Numbered from the stretch's first letter, positions 36,598 through 46,477 are shown. The stretch is 64,000 nt of DNA from Rhizobium sp. R711 (GCF_002211365.1 NZ_LOKZ01000001.1:496001-560000), one strand, 5' to 3'. A program made the numbers and translations. The notes: generated by a model from the letters alone, not told the origin.

Positions 36598-37422
36598 TCA
36601 TGCTCCGAGCCCCCTTGCGAAGGTTCCCGTGCCGACTACCCTGCGCGCAAACATGAGTGCGATGAAGGAGGGAAACCACAGCATGACGGAGAGCACAGCA
36701 CCATATTGAACGACGATCTGGTTGTTGATGAAGGTGACCATCAGCACCGGCATTGTGCGTATTTGTGGTGCACCGATCAGCCATGCCCCTTCTGTTTCGT
36801 AGAATGTCCCGACGAAGGTCAGCAAGACGGCCGCCACGATCGTCGGCGCCGCCTGCGGCAGGGTGATCGACCAGAAGACACGCAAAGGAGCCGCCCCGGC
36901 ATCGCGTGCGGCCTCCTCGATCCGACGATCGACGTTCTGGAAGGCAGCGACCGGGATCCAGATCATCAGCATCAATGTGCCGACCAACTGAATGAGAACC
37001 ACTCCCCAGAACGTGCTGATCAGCCCGATTTGTAGAAAGATGCCGGCAATTGCGACCAACAGCCCGAATTTCGGAAATGCATGTGACGCGAGAAACGACA
37101 GAAAAAGGATATTCCGGCCCGGAAACGTCATGCGCGCGAAGGCATAGGCGGCGGGAAGGCAAATGATGGCGGAAAGAATGGTTACCGTTGTCGCCAGGCG
37201 CAGGCTGAGGAAAAGGGCCTCCCACACATCGGTTCTCGACAGCGTCAGCGACCAGTAGCGCAGCCCGAATTGTTGCGGGATGACGGCCGGATAGCGCCAG
37301 ATTTCGGTGAACGCCCAGGTTCCGACGACAACGAGCGGCAAAGCGATGAACAGTGTCAACAGCAGTGCCAGCACAACGCCGATCCAATCCGTCTTTGCGA
37401 CGGAAGTCCTTCCAGGAGCCAT
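36598..37422 (-). CDS. ABC transporter permease, second subunit
   Basis: About 274 residues with six helices and the inner-membrane EAA motif EEAARDAGAAPLRVFWSITLP near residues 165-185. The long open frame extends to 38061, but that extension is the shadow of the first permease gene. ATG at 37422 (MAPGRTSV) overlaps the first permease stop as TGATG. It matches the PotC/FbpB half type that pairs with the upstream permease. Confidence 0.86.
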   Translation of the reverse strand: MAPGRTSVAKTDWIGVVLALLLTLFIALPLVVVGTWAFTEIWRYPAVIPQQFGLRYWSLTLSRTDVWEALFLSLRLATTVTILSAIICLPAAYAFARMTFPGRNILFLSFLASHAFPKFGLLVAIAGIFLQIGLISTFWGVVLIQLVGTLMLMIWIPVAAFQNVDRRIEEAARDAGAAPLRVFWSITLPQAAPTIVAAVLLTFVGTFYETEGAWLIGAPQIRTMPVLMVTFINNQIVVQYGAVLSVMLWFPSFIALMFARRVVGTGTFARGLGA

Positions 37423-38312
37423 CACACTCCTCCCCTGTTTCGGGCAATCGAGCGCACGTAGAAGATCCCGAACAGAAGGCAGAAGCCGAAGGCAATAACA
37501 GCCTGCGTGAGGGCGTTGACGGGGTCGTTCATGTCCGAGAACGTCCGTTGCATGAAGGGACCCATCATCTCCGGCGAGGCAGGTCCAAGAAGGTAAGGCA
37601 GTGTGAAGGACGAAAATATGCCAAGGATCGCGAAAGAGGTAGTCACGAGCAGCGAATTGCCCATCCGCGGCATAATGATTGACCAGAAGACGCGCAGCGG
37701 CGGGGCGCCAACGTCGCGTGCGGCCTCGATCGAGCTTTTCGCAATATTTCCCAAACCGGCCGTGAGCATCAGCACTGTAAGCGGCAGATTGTCCCAGACG
37801 AGTCCGATGACCGGGCCCCACGGTGTCAGATAGGGCGACGGCAGCTTTGGCAATCCGACGGCATTCAGCAGCACGTCGACGGCGCCGTTCGGGCCGATGG
37901 TACGGATCAGGGCGTAGGACAGGATGATCGACGGCACGAACATCGGAAAAATTGCGAGTCCTTGCACAAAGGCTGAGAGCGGGCCACGTGAAAATCGAAG
38001 GTAAAGTGCGATCGGCAGCCCGATTGCCAGGAGCAACACGCCGCAGATCAGGGTCGTCCAAAGCGTGATCAAAAGATTGGCACGACTATATTGGTCGCTG
38101 AAGAAGAATCGATAGGAGGCGAAGGATAACGCCGAGGTGCCGTCCGGCTGAGCGACGAAAAGCGTGCCGGCCACTGCTGACAGGATCGGGTAGATGATGA
38201 GCCAGGCCAGGAGAAGCACGGGCAGGGCCACCAGCGGAAGCCCCATCCAACCTCGATTGCTCGCTGGCCCGGAATGTCGCGCCAGCTGCGGGAGTGTCAT
38301 TGACCGGCGCAT
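37422..38312 (-). CDS. ABC transporter permease, first subunit
   Basis: About 296 residues with six membrane helices and the EAA motif EAARDVGAPPLRVFWSIIMP near residues 195-214. The ATG at 38312 (MRRSMTLPQ) overlaps the stop of the binding-protein gene as TAATG, a better start than the upstream frame to 38351. With its downstream partner it forms the import channel. Confidence 0.86.
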   Translation of the reverse strand: MRRSMTLPQLARHSGPASNRGWMGLPLVALPVLLLAWLIIYPILSAVAGTLFVAQPDGTSALSFASYRFFFSDQYSRANLLITLWTTLICGVLLLAIGLPIALYLRFSRGPLSAFVQGLAIFPMFVPSIILSYALIRTIGPNGAVDVLLNAVGLPKLPSPYLTPWGPVIGLVWDNLPLTVLMLTAGLGNIAKSSIEAARDVGAPPLRVFWSIIMPRMGNSLLVTTSFAILGIFSSFTLPYLLGPASPEMMGPFMQRTFSDMNDPVNALTQAVIAFGFCLLFGIFYVRSIARNRGGV

Positions 38313-39457
38313 TACGTGCGACTGATGCCTGGCGCGACGTTGCGGTACCAACCGTCATTGATGGTGGTTTCCCAATCACCAGCGGGGAAGGTGGGGATCG
38401 TCGCAGGAATGACGTCTGCATATTTCTGGCGCAGCTCATCCGAAATGTGATTCCAGGAGACACCGGGGAAACCGCCAATCTCGGTAATGATCGCTTCCTG
38501 CATTTCCTTCGTCAGCAGAAAGGCCGCAAGCTTCATCGCTGCGTCGCGGTGGGCGCCGTTCGAAAATACCGTCATGCGGGAAAAACCGCCGCAAAGCGCC
38601 AGGTCACCAAGTTGGACGAGGCCTGTCGTTTCCGGCAGGACGCCCTGCGCGATCGCCTGCAAGACCTGGTCGGACCATACGGGCGTCATTGTTACAACGC
38701 CTTGCGCAAGAAGCTGGATCGACTGCGTGTTTCCAGCCGTGTAGGCGCCCTTTTCGTAAAGCGACGGTGCCAGATCATTGAGAAGCGCCCAGGCGGGCGT
38801 CAATGCCTGATTGGCGTAGTCGGCAGTGAAGTTGTCGACGGTGAATTTTTTCGGGTCACGACCGTTGGCTTCATGGATGGCGCGACGAACAAAGTTCCCG
38901 CCTGAACCGCCCTTATCGGGACGGTTGTAGATGAACTGGCCTGGATTGGCCTTGATCCAAGCCGTCAACTGTTCCCAGCTCTTCGGAGCGCTCTTTGGAT
39001 CTAGCTTGGTCTTGTCGTAGGCGAGCAGGACCTGCGAGCCACGGTAGGGCAGCGAGTATTTGCCGTCGAAGGCGAGCGGGTTGACGTGATCGATGCCTTC
39101 GATGTTCTGCGCCGAGAATTCCATCCAAAGACCGGCGTCGGCACCACCGGCTGGAAGGCGCGGATCGAAAGTTTCGAAGATATCGGCCTGTGGGTCCGTC
39201 TTCGTCTTCAGAGCCGCCAGGGCGCGATCTGCAATCGCGCGCAAACCGGTGTTGTCACCGCCGTCGGTGATCTTCACGGCCAGATCCGGATGAGCCTTTT
39301 GGAATGCCGGGCGCACGACGTTATTCCAGAAGTCGATAATGTTTGCGTCCGATCCACTATAGAGATCGATCGTCGTTGCCGTAGCCGATGCAAGGCGTGG
39401 CAGCATCAGCATACCCGCGGCTGCTGCGGTGGTGACAAGGAAATCGCGTCTGTTCAT
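38312..39457 (-). CDS. Periplasmic solute-binding protein of the ABC importer
   Basis: About 381 residues, ABC binding protein family 1, of the class with AfuA/FbpA/PotD relatives. Starts MNRRDFLVTTAAAAGMLMLP, a Tat-like signal ending near ASA (residue 25). LYSGSDANIIDFWNNVVRPAF marks the mature N-terminus. GAGAGGG precedes the ATG at 39457. It heads an operon of binding protein, two permeases, ATPase and phosphodiesterase. A phosphorylated ligand, such as a glycerophosphodiester or sugar phosphate, is inferred from the last gene and the Pho-box-like site, not from the protein itself. Confidence 0.83.
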   Translation of the reverse strand: MNRRDFLVTTAAAAGMLMLPRLASATATTIDLYSGSDANIIDFWNNVVRPAFQKAHPDLAVKITDGGDNTGLRAIADRALAALKTKTDPQADIFETFDPRLPAGGADAGLWMEFSAQNIEGIDHVNPLAFDGKYSLPYRGSQVLLAYDKTKLDPKSAPKSWEQLTAWIKANPGQFIYNRPDKGGSGGNFVRRAIHEANGRDPKKFTVDNFTADYANQALTPAWALLNDLAPSLYEKGAYTAGNTQSIQLLAQGVVTMTPVWSDQVLQAIAQGVLPETTGLVQLGDLALCGGFSRMTVFSNGAHRDAAMKLAAFLLTKEMQEAIITEIGGFPGVSWNHISDELRQKYADVIPATIPTFPAGDWETTINDGWYRNVAPGISRT

Positions 39458-39506
39458 AGCCCTCTCCATTGGCTGCGAATGTAGAAGGCCGTGCTACGCC
39501 GCGAGC

Positions 39507-39524
39507 GTAACAGCGTCATGACAA
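39507..39524 (-). promoter_or_regulatory. Pho-box-like PhoB site before the ABC-GDPD operon
   Basis: On the minus strand, TTGTCAT-GACG-CTGTTAC: two 7-base direct repeats spaced by four bases, matching the rhizobial PhoB box pattern CTGTCAT-N4-CTGTCAY at 12 of 14 repeat positions. It ends 50 bp before the binding-protein start. It would make the operon phosphate-starvation inducible. Confidence 0.6.
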
Positions 39525-39593
39525 TACAGCGGTCTCGGCAGAATATTGCACAGCTGTGCAACCCATTGCCGCGATGGCGGCGTGGAAAGTTCC

Positions 39594-40061
39594 CTAGACA
39601 TCGGTCCAGTTGGAGAAGACTGCTGCCTGGCCGCGCGTCCTGCCGCGCTCATCAGTCAACTGCCAGACGATTCCATTTTCTATCCAGAAGTGCTTTCCAG
39701 ATTTGGTGACGCGTAGCCCCCGATAGTCGGCGATATATCCTCGACGCTCAACGGCGTCGAGAAGCAATTGCCGCTCTTTTCGATCAGGAGCCTCGGCGGA
39801 CAAACGTGATGGCAGCTTCGTGAACTCCTCCCACGTATATTCGAAGCGCGTCTGAGCAGCGACGTTGGCGTAAATGAAACGCGGATCAGGATCCATGTTG
39901 TGGGCTAAAACGATGCAAGACGCTTCACGATAGAGCCAGCCAGGCCCCTCCCCCGGTTCGACAAGCGTCTTACCAACGATCCGCTGGAAACTACCCGTCA
40001 ACAGCTGGAAGAACACCACGTCCGTCGCCAGATCGAGGGGCTCCGGCAGCTTATTTTCCAT
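39594..40061 (-). CDS. MEKHLA-domain (PAS-like) protein
   Basis: A 155-residue single-domain protein. It has QLLTGSFQRIVGKTLV, then YREASCIVLAHNMDPDPRFIYAN and the closing HFWIENGIVWQLTDERG with AAVFSNW. This is the MEKHLA family, related to PAS sensors and found alone in bacteria. No signal peptide or output domain. It lies 125 bp upstream of the ABC operon on the same strand, but the Pho-box-like site between them suggests a separate unit. Function unknown. Confidence 0.8.
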   Translation of the reverse strand: MENKLPEPLDLATDVVFFQLLTGSFQRIVGKTLVEPGEGPGWLYREASCIVLAHNMDPDPRFIYANVAAQTRFEYTWEEFTKLPSRLSAEAPDRKERQLLLDAVERRGYIADYRGLRVTKSGKHFWIENGIVWQLTDERGRTRGQAAVFSNWTDV

Positions 40062-42215
40062 GCTTCATTCCATTGTCTGTGCGTAATCGAAGATTCATCG
40101 TCGGCGAACAACTTCGCCGAGCCCCATTCGACACCAATTCTAGGCGTCAAATAGCGACGAAGGCAACTCAACACTTATTCGGCTCGGTCCTTCGAGACGG
40201 ATTGCTACGGCTTCCCGCAATAGGGCAAAGCGCAGTTCCAACGCAGTGATCTCCGGTGATCTTGGCAGCATTGCCAATTCAGCTGCAAAGAGATCAAACT
40301 CCCTTCCCAGGGCGGTTTCATAAAAAGGTGGGTTCACGTGCTCACGACCTGAGATTGCTTGAAGACTCACTTAACCATGAATCTACAGCGATCGCCGAGA
40401 CCGCGCTTAACAGGCGTGTAGACATGCTGAACATTCGATTAACGCACTCGGGACAGCGTACGAAACTGGCACGAGCAAATGGCGCATCTTGGTCGAAATC
40501 GTTCTCAGCGGGTATGCTCTCAAATCCGCGTCCATATCTTTCAAATAGGCGTGAAACCGCCGAGATTGCGATCGGACAACCACTGGTGATGCATGAGCAC
40601 ATCTTTGGCGTCGGCAAATTGGGCGTGGTCTTCAGAAATTGCCCCAAACGCCCCTTGGCGGCGCCCGTTGGGGCCGGTCTGATGCCGAAGCTTGGAGGGA
40701 GCGAGCAAATATGTGATCGATCGAACCCGGAGGTGGCACACTCAGTATCTCTCAGTAGCCTATCAAGGTCGCCACCTGTTTGGAACCCGCGTCGCGGAGC
40801 CCATCTTCGCCCGCTACCCAATCCTGCGCGCAAAACAGCGACAAGCAGCGTGTGCCGACGGCTCATGGGTTCGACGCTGTCAATGGCGCTAAATATTCTC
40901 AATGACCAACATCGCAATGGCTATCCAGAAAAGCGCGCACACCTCTGCCGCCACCAGGTAACCAATCACACGATCACTCATTGATGCCCCTCCTCAGATG
41001 GCCTTTCAACCACGTCTACTCCACCAAGACGCGTTCATGTCGCCATGTCCTGCTCTCGCAGCTCGAGAGCCGGGATGTCATGACGCCTCTTGCCACTCCT
41101 CCATTCAGCCTTTTGGCATCGCCAAACGTCGCAGCAACCTTCAATTGACGCTTCCTTCAAAATCGAAGGCCGGCCGTCAAATCGCCTGCAGCACCGGCGA
41201 CCATGACGCGATCTCGCAGGCACCGCAACATTTTTATTTAGGCGTCACTAAACTTCAGCACTCATACATCGACCACGATTGTCGGAATCTCATACTTCAC
41301 CTTGCCCAACGGCCAACGGGAAGCTTCGATACGGGCAGGTTCGAACGCCAACGCAGCTGATTGCAGCATTCGTGCTTGTACGAAACAAAGATGAGAACTG
41401 CTTACCTTGAAGGCCTCGAACGTGAGGCGTATCGTCTTCCTGTTGCCCGCGCTAGGGCACTGCTCATCATTTCTTGAACCCTGCACTCTGCGGGGTTCTT
41501 TTTTTCAGCCGGCGTCGCGCATCATCCGGCAAGACCTGCAGGCCGCCTCGTGAGCAGTTACAACGAAGGCCGCTCGAGCACTTGCCGGTTCACATCGAGT
41601 TCCAAGACCTCCAGCGTCGACACGAGCGCGTGACGCAAGAATGAAGCATTGGAACAATTCCGTTTGCTGCTTAGGAGAATGGTGGCGAGACCCTCGACTG
41701 ATCAGCATGATAGCGGCCGGTGTTGCCTTGAAATCCAACCTTCATCGGGCTGAAAAACGGGGATCTCACCAGCCATCTCCTAAACTTCCTGCCAGGTCTA
41801 ATAAATGGAGAAGCGATTCGTTTCGTCCAGTGTCGTTGCCGAACAGACGCTTCGCCTACCCCACACGAAGCACTCATTCGAATGTCCTGATTGTGGTTGC
41901 CAACAGCCGCCCCGCACCGGAGCAAGACGGCGAAAGGTGAAACTGGCCTTCCGCAAACATGATGTCGGCGCTGCCGACCATCCGTGATGGGCAATGCACG
42001 CTTGACTTCAGAACGTCGGCCGAGTTGAAACAAACTTCGACAGGACTGGGCAATGATGGACGCGACAGCTGCAGACGACTATTCGTGCGAACTGGTTCGG
42101 CCGACGGATCGGCTCTGCCGAACCGGGTTTTCAGCGAGCCGTATCAAATCGCTATTGCCGTCAAACCAATCCGAACTATGCTCAGCGATGCTGGGATCGA
42201 ACCGAGGATGAGAAT
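40062..42215. other. 2.1-kb stretch without a recognisable gene
   Basis: Many short open frames on both strands, none with a family I recognise. A possible small minus-strand frame at 40140-40370 (76 codons, GTG start, no clear ribosome site) has protein-like composition and is the best candidate. A plus frame at 41805-41987 contains a CPDCGC pair and could encode a small zinc-binding peptide, but has no good start site. The rest looks like decayed or regulatory DNA. Confidence 0.35.
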
Positions 42216-42425
42216 TTGCCTAAAGGAACGGTGAAGTTTTTCAATCAAGACAAAGGATTCGGCTTCATACAGCCAGAGGATGGATCTGGAGACACTTTTG
42301 TCCACATCTCCGCAGTCCAGCGATCTGGCCTGGAGAGCCTTCGCGAAGGGCAAAGGATCAGTTACGACATTGTCCAGGATCGCCGATCGGGCAAGTCGGC
42401 AGCCGAAAACATAAAAGTTCTATAG
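42216..42425 (+). CDS. Cold-shock protein, CspA family, with TTG start
   Basis: A 69-residue cold-shock-domain protein. RNP1 is KGFGFIQ (residues 13-19) and RNP2 is TFVHISA (27-33), with the start PKGTVKFFN. It binds single-stranded RNA/DNA as an RNA chaperone. The only start matching the family length is TTG at 42216, with GAGG eight bases upstream; there is no ATG in frame. Stand-alone, with AT-rich regions lacking on both sides. Confidence 0.9.
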   Translation: MPKGTVKFFNQDKGFGFIQPEDGSGDTFVHISAVQRSGLESLREGQRISYDIVQDRRSGKSAAENIKVL

Positions 42426-42732
42426 AAAGCCATGACAAGGCGAGCGCCCGAGCTCTTTCGAGGCGCGTACAAGCCGCGTCCTTCTTCTGGCGGTCTGGCT
42501 AGATCTGTCCCTTAAAGCGAGGAAGCCTTTGCGCTCAACGCTTGGAGAGCGTGTTGGGTTCACCCGACGATCGACAGATGAAGGACAACGACCTTGCGTG
42601 TTCCTATCGGGCGTTCGAGAATTTGCGCAGGCGCATGCCAGTCAGGGTGCGCGAGAACTCGGCGATTGCGCATGGGCTTGATGCTGCAGGGTCCGTCACC
42701 CGGCAACGACGCAAGCGCTGACCAACTCAACA
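42426..42732. other. Gap without a gene
   Basis: About 300 bp between the cold-shock gene and the end of the molybdenum oxidoreductase operon. Nothing recognised, and no strong hairpin. Confidence 0.35.
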
Positions 42733-45024
42733 TCATAGCAGCTTTTCGAGCGTTATCGGCAGGTCACGGACACGCTTGCCGGTTGCATGAAAGACAGCAT
42801 TGGCGATAGCCGGGGCGACACCGACGATCCCGACCTCGCCGACTCCCTTGCCTCCCAGTATAGAAGCATTGAGGTCCGGAATGCCGACCGAGATTACCTG
42901 GATCGGTGGGATATCGGCATTGGTTGCAACGAGATAGTCGCTGAGATTGTTGTTGACGACGCGCCCGTTGCGCGGATCGACCAAGCCTTCCTCTAGGAGC
43001 GCCTGACCAATACCCATGATGATGCCGCCCCGCCACTGGCTCTCGGCCAGTTTGGGGTTGTAAATCCTGCCGCAATCAAATGCAGAGACCATGCGGGAAA
43101 CGCGGATCGTGCCAAAGTCTTCGTCCACTTTAACCTCGACGAAATGCGCGCACCAACTGTGCATGGAGTACTCGCCCGCCGTAGGCCCCTGGATGCTTGC
43201 CATGGTCGTCCATGCCTTCTTGTGCCCCTCCGGCCCCTGCTCTTCCTCTGGAAGGGTGTTTTTCCGTGTTTCGAGGCTGTCACGGCCAAGGGCTGTCATG
43301 AGTTCCGCAATGGAGACGGACAATCCGCCGTCGCGGGGCACAAAGATCCGGCCATCCGCAACCATGAGCGTATTGGCTCCGGTTTCGCGAAAGGGCGAGG
43401 CGGCGTCGTTGAGGGCGAGTTCGATCAGTTCGTCGCGCGCCGCCGACGCGGCCTTGTGCACGGCTCCTGTGATGGCGCCGGCAAGCATCGAACCGCCTGC
43501 AACCGTGGCACCAGGGAGCGATGAATCGCCAAGTAGCACATTGATGCTTGCCGCAGGAACGCCCAGCACTTCAGCGGCGGTCTGGGCAAGGATCGTATAG
43601 GTACCCTGTCCCATGTCGATCGCGCCGCTGACGACGTCCACCGAGCCATCGGAATGGATCCGGATCAGTGCCTCGCTCGATGCGCGCAGAACCGGGAATG
43701 TGCCGCACGCCACACCCCAGCCGATGAGTTGCCTGCCATCCCGCATCGAGCGCGGAGCAAAGCTGCGACATGACCAACCAAACGCCTCGCCACCCTCTAA
43801 AAGCGCCTCGCGAAGAAGGCGGGTCGACCACGGCTTGTCGGACTGCGGATCACGCTCCGCGTGGTTGCGAAGCCTGAGTTCGACGGGGTCGACGCCGACC
43901 GCATAGGCAAGCTCATCCATGGCGCATTCCAGACCGAAGGTACTGGGGTTCTTACCCGGCGCGCGCAGCGCTCCGGGCATGACCGTGTTCACCGGTACGA
44001 GACTGTGTTTCGCCCTGAAATTATCCACCGCATACATCAACGGGGTCGCCGCATTAGTCTGTTCGGGAAAATCAGCGTAGACGGCGGTTTCACTCGCCCC
44101 CTCATGTACAATCGACTGCAGCACCCCATCGGCGTTGGCACCGAGCGCGATTGTCTGCCTGGTCGCGGCGCGGCCGCCGAAGGCGGTGAATGTCTGTGGG
44201 CGCGTGACAGCAAGCTTCACCGGCCGACCGAGCTTGCGGGCTGCTGCCGTTGCGATGGCGCCGTAGGCATAGGCGGTGGCCTTGGAACCGAAACCTCCAC
44301 CGATAAATGGTGAGACAATGCGCACGTTCTCATTTGGCAGCCCGTACCATTCGGCATAGGTACGAGCCATCCCATGCGTCCACTGGCTGGGTTCCCAGAT
44401 CGTCAGTTGATCGCCGTCCCACTTTGCAACAAGGCCATGCGGCTCGATCGCCACGTGGTATTCGCGCGGCGTTCGGTACTCAGCCTCGATGCGGACAGGT
44501 GAAATGGCAAGCGCGGCTTGCGCATTGCCCCAGGCAACCGTCAGCGCATCGATCGGAGTTCCCTTGCCCGCCTTGGGATCATCGAAGTTGACGATAGCCG
44601 ACGTTTCCTCATACGTGACGTCGACCAGTCGGGCAGCTTCGGCGGCCTGCTCCAGCGTTTCACAGATCACGGCAGCGACCGCCTGGCCATTGAAGGTGAC
44701 ATACTTGGACAAAGGATGATAAGGCTGGTTTTCCGGCCGGTTTCCGTACCAGTCCGACGCCATCTTAAGGCCAAGATCGACATCGGGGGTCAGCACCAAT
44801 AGCGTGCCAGGCACCGCCTGTGCCTTAGTGGCGTCAACCTTCACAACCTGACCGGCAGCTATCCGGCTCTCTACCAGGACCGCGTGGGCGAGCCCTTCGA
44901 CCGGCTGCTCCAAAGCATATGTCGCCCCACCGGTGATCTTCATGTGCCCGTCGAAACGCGAGAGGCGACCGCCGATCGTACCGTCCGAGGCATCGCCGCG
45001 CTTGCGTGGTTCCATGATGGTCAT
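42733..45024 (-). CDS. Molybdopterin-binding subunit of a xanthine/aldehyde oxidase family enzyme (PaoC/YagR-like)
   Basis: A 763-residue large subunit that binds the molybdenum cofactor and the substrate. GGGFGSKATAYAYGAIATAAA near residue 245 and RAPGKNPSTFGLECAMDELA near 357 are cofactor-binding regions, and GKGVGEVGIVGVAPAIANAV near the end has the conserved catalytic Glu. Start ATG overlaps the FAD subunit stop by 4 bp. Such heterotrimers oxidise aromatic aldehydes or N-heterocycles. The aldehyde type is more likely by resemblance to PaoABC. No XdhC/PaoD chaperone gene is in the window. Confidence 0.88.
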   Translation of the reverse strand: MTIMEPRKRGDASDGTIGGRLSRFDGHMKITGGATYALEQPVEGLAHAVLVESRIAAGQVVKVDATKAQAVPGTLLVLTPDVDLGLKMASDWYGNRPENQPYHPLSKYVTFNGQAVAAVICETLEQAAEAARLVDVTYEETSAIVNFDDPKAGKGTPIDALTVAWGNAQAALAISPVRIEAEYRTPREYHVAIEPHGLVAKWDGDQLTIWEPSQWTHGMARTYAEWYGLPNENVRIVSPFIGGGFGSKATAYAYGAIATAAARKLGRPVKLAVTRPQTFTAFGGRAATRQTIALGANADGVLQSIVHEGASETAVYADFPEQTNAATPLMYAVDNFRAKHSLVPVNTVMPGALRAPGKNPSTFGLECAMDELAYAVGVDPVELRLRNHAERDPQSDKPWSTRLLREALLEGGEAFGWSCRSFAPRSMRDGRQLIGWGVACGTFPVLRASSEALIRIHSDGSVDVVSGAIDMGQGTYTILAQTAAEVLGVPAASINVLLGDSSLPGATVAGGSMLAGAITGAVHKAASAARDELIELALNDAASPFRETGANTLMVADGRIFVPRDGGLSVSIAELMTALGRDSLETRKNTLPEEEQGPEGHKKAWTTMASIQGPTAGEYSMHSWCAHFVEVKVDEDFGTIRVSRMVSAFDCGRIYNPKLAESQWRGGIIMGIGQALLEEGLVDPRNGRVVNNNLSDYLVATNADIPPIQVISVGIPDLNASILGGKGVGEVGIVGVAPAIANAVFHATGKRVRDLPITLEKLL

Positions 45025-46007
45025 GCGATACCTCCCATCGTCAAAATGGCGCGCGCCACGACACGCGGCGCAAGTTCGATCTTGTAGGAATTTCCGCCAT
45101 GAGCAACGGCGCCCTCCACGGCCAGTCGGCTTGCGGCACCGACCGTGCCGGCATCAAGAACCTTCCCGAGCAGCGCTTTCTCGACCGAGCGCGCCCGCCA
45201 TGGCTTGGTTGCAACACCACCCAGTGCGACGCGAATGTCGCGGATGGTTTTGCCATCCGCCTCCAGCTCCAGACCGACGGCCGCACTTGCGGCAGCGAAC
45301 TCATAGGACTTGCGATCGCGGACCTTGAGGTAGGTCGAGTTTCTAGCGACAGCTGACGCGGGAATGTTGACGGCCATCACCATCTCGCCACGTTCAAGGA
45401 GCGTTTCGCGTTCGGGTGTACTGCCGGGAAGCACGAAGAAATCATCAGCAGCAACTTTGCGGTCACCGAGATCGATCGTTGCCTCAAGGGCAACCAGCGC
45501 CACGGCAAGATCACCTGGATAGCAGGCAATACAGGCCTCGCTGGTGCCAAGCACCGCCTGATTGCGGGTCACACCACCGATCGCCGAACAGCCGGAGCCG
45601 GGATTACGCTTGTTACATGCAAAAAAGGTTCCGGGATCGCGAAAGTAGGGACAGCGCGTCCGCTGCAGAAGGTTGCCGCCGATCGTCGCCATGTTGCGCA
45701 ACTGTGGAGATGCCGCCAGCAAAAGCGACTGTGAAATGGCGGGGTAGTCTGCCCGGATCCCTGGACTTCTGGCCACATCTTCCATTTTCGCAAGCGCGCC
45801 AATTGTTACACCACCGGCATCAGCCCAGATCTGCGACAAGCTCGAGAGATGGCTGATGTCGACGACTGATGAGGGTTCTGCGACACCACATTTGGCAAGA
45901 TCGAGAAGCGTCGTGCCGCCGGCAAGCAACATCGCATCTGGTTGCGCGGCACGTTGGCGCGCTTCGTCGGTCGAGCTGGCCCGGAAATAGCTGAAATCTT
46001 TCATCAC
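45021..46007 (-). CDS. FAD-binding subunit with extra iron-sulfur motif (PaoB/YagS-like)
   Basis: A 328-residue FAD subunit. The flavin site reads LLAGGTTLLDL near residues 26-36 and ATIGGNLLQRTRCPYFRD near 111-128. The cysteines of CPYFRDPGTFFACNKRNPGSGC match the extra [4Fe-4S] cluster of PaoB, unlike XdhB. It passes electrons between the Fe-S small subunit and FAD. Coupled with both neighbours by ATGA-type overlaps. Confidence 0.87.
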   Translation of the reverse strand: MMKDFSYFRASSTDEARQRAAQPDAMLLAGGTTLLDLAKCGVAEPSSVVDISHLSSLSQIWADAGGVTIGALAKMEDVARSPGIRADYPAISQSLLLAASPQLRNMATIGGNLLQRTRCPYFRDPGTFFACNKRNPGSGCSAIGGVTRNQAVLGTSEACIACYPGDLAVALVALEATIDLGDRKVAADDFFVLPGSTPERETLLERGEMVMAVNIPASAVARNSTYLKVRDRKSYEFAAASAAVGLELEADGKTIRDIRVALGGVATKPWRARSVEKALLGKVLDAGTVGAASRLAVEGAVAHGGNSYKIELAPRVVARAILTMGGIA

Positions 46008-46477
46008 GCCATCTCCGCTGCATCGCGCACAGCCGCGACGATATGGTTATAGGCACCGCAGCGACAGAGGTTGCCGGCCATGTATTCCCGTATCTCGTCA
46101 TCGGATCCGGCCCGTCCCTCCCGAATACAGGCCACGGCCGACATAATTTGACCGGGCGTGCAATAGCCGCACTGGAAACCATCATGCTCCAGGAAGGCAA
46201 TCTGGACGGGATGCAGGTCGCCGCTGTCGGGCGAAAGCCCTTCAATGGTTGTGATGCTGCGCCCCTCCACCTGAGCTGCAAGCGTCAGACAGGCAAGCAC
46301 GCGCTTGTCGTCGACATGCACGGTGCATGCGCCGCATTGCCCCTGATCGCAGCCTTTCTTCGTACCGGTGAGACCAAGCTTCTCACGCAGTGCATCCAGC
46401 AACATGGTGCGCGGTTCGACATCGAGCTCATGCCGCCGTCCATTGATGTCCAGGGAGAGATGAACCGTCCGTGTCAT
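46004..46477 (-). CDS. [2Fe-2S] subunit of the molybdenum oxidoreductase (PaoA/YagT-like)
   Basis: A 157-residue protein with two [2Fe-2S] clusters. The plant-ferredoxin-type set is CDQGQCGACTVHVDDKRVLAC (near residues 43-63) and the C-terminal set is CGYCTPGQIMS and NLCRCGAYNHI. Unlike E. coli PaoA it has no Tat leader (starts MTRTVHLSLDINGRRHEL), so the complex should be cytoplasmic. AGGAG precedes the ATG. First gene of the operon, divergent from a TetR regulator. Confidence 0.9.
   Translation of the reverse strand: MTRTVHLSLDINGRRHELDVEPRTMLLDALREKLGLTGTKKGCDQGQCGACTVHVDDKRVLACLTLAAQVEGRSITTIEGLSPDSGDLHPVQIAFLEHDGFQCGYCTPGQIMSAVACIREGRAGSDDEIREYMAGNLCRCGAYNHIVAAVRDAAEMA

Noticed and set aside
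37423..38061. Open frame extending the second permease upstream
   Set aside because: Overlaps the whole first permease in another frame; the TGATG at 37424-37420 gives the proper start.
40342..40917. Minus-strand frame of 191 codons in the gene-poor stretch
   Set aside because: No family features and it competes with several other frames of equal quality; not supported as a gene.
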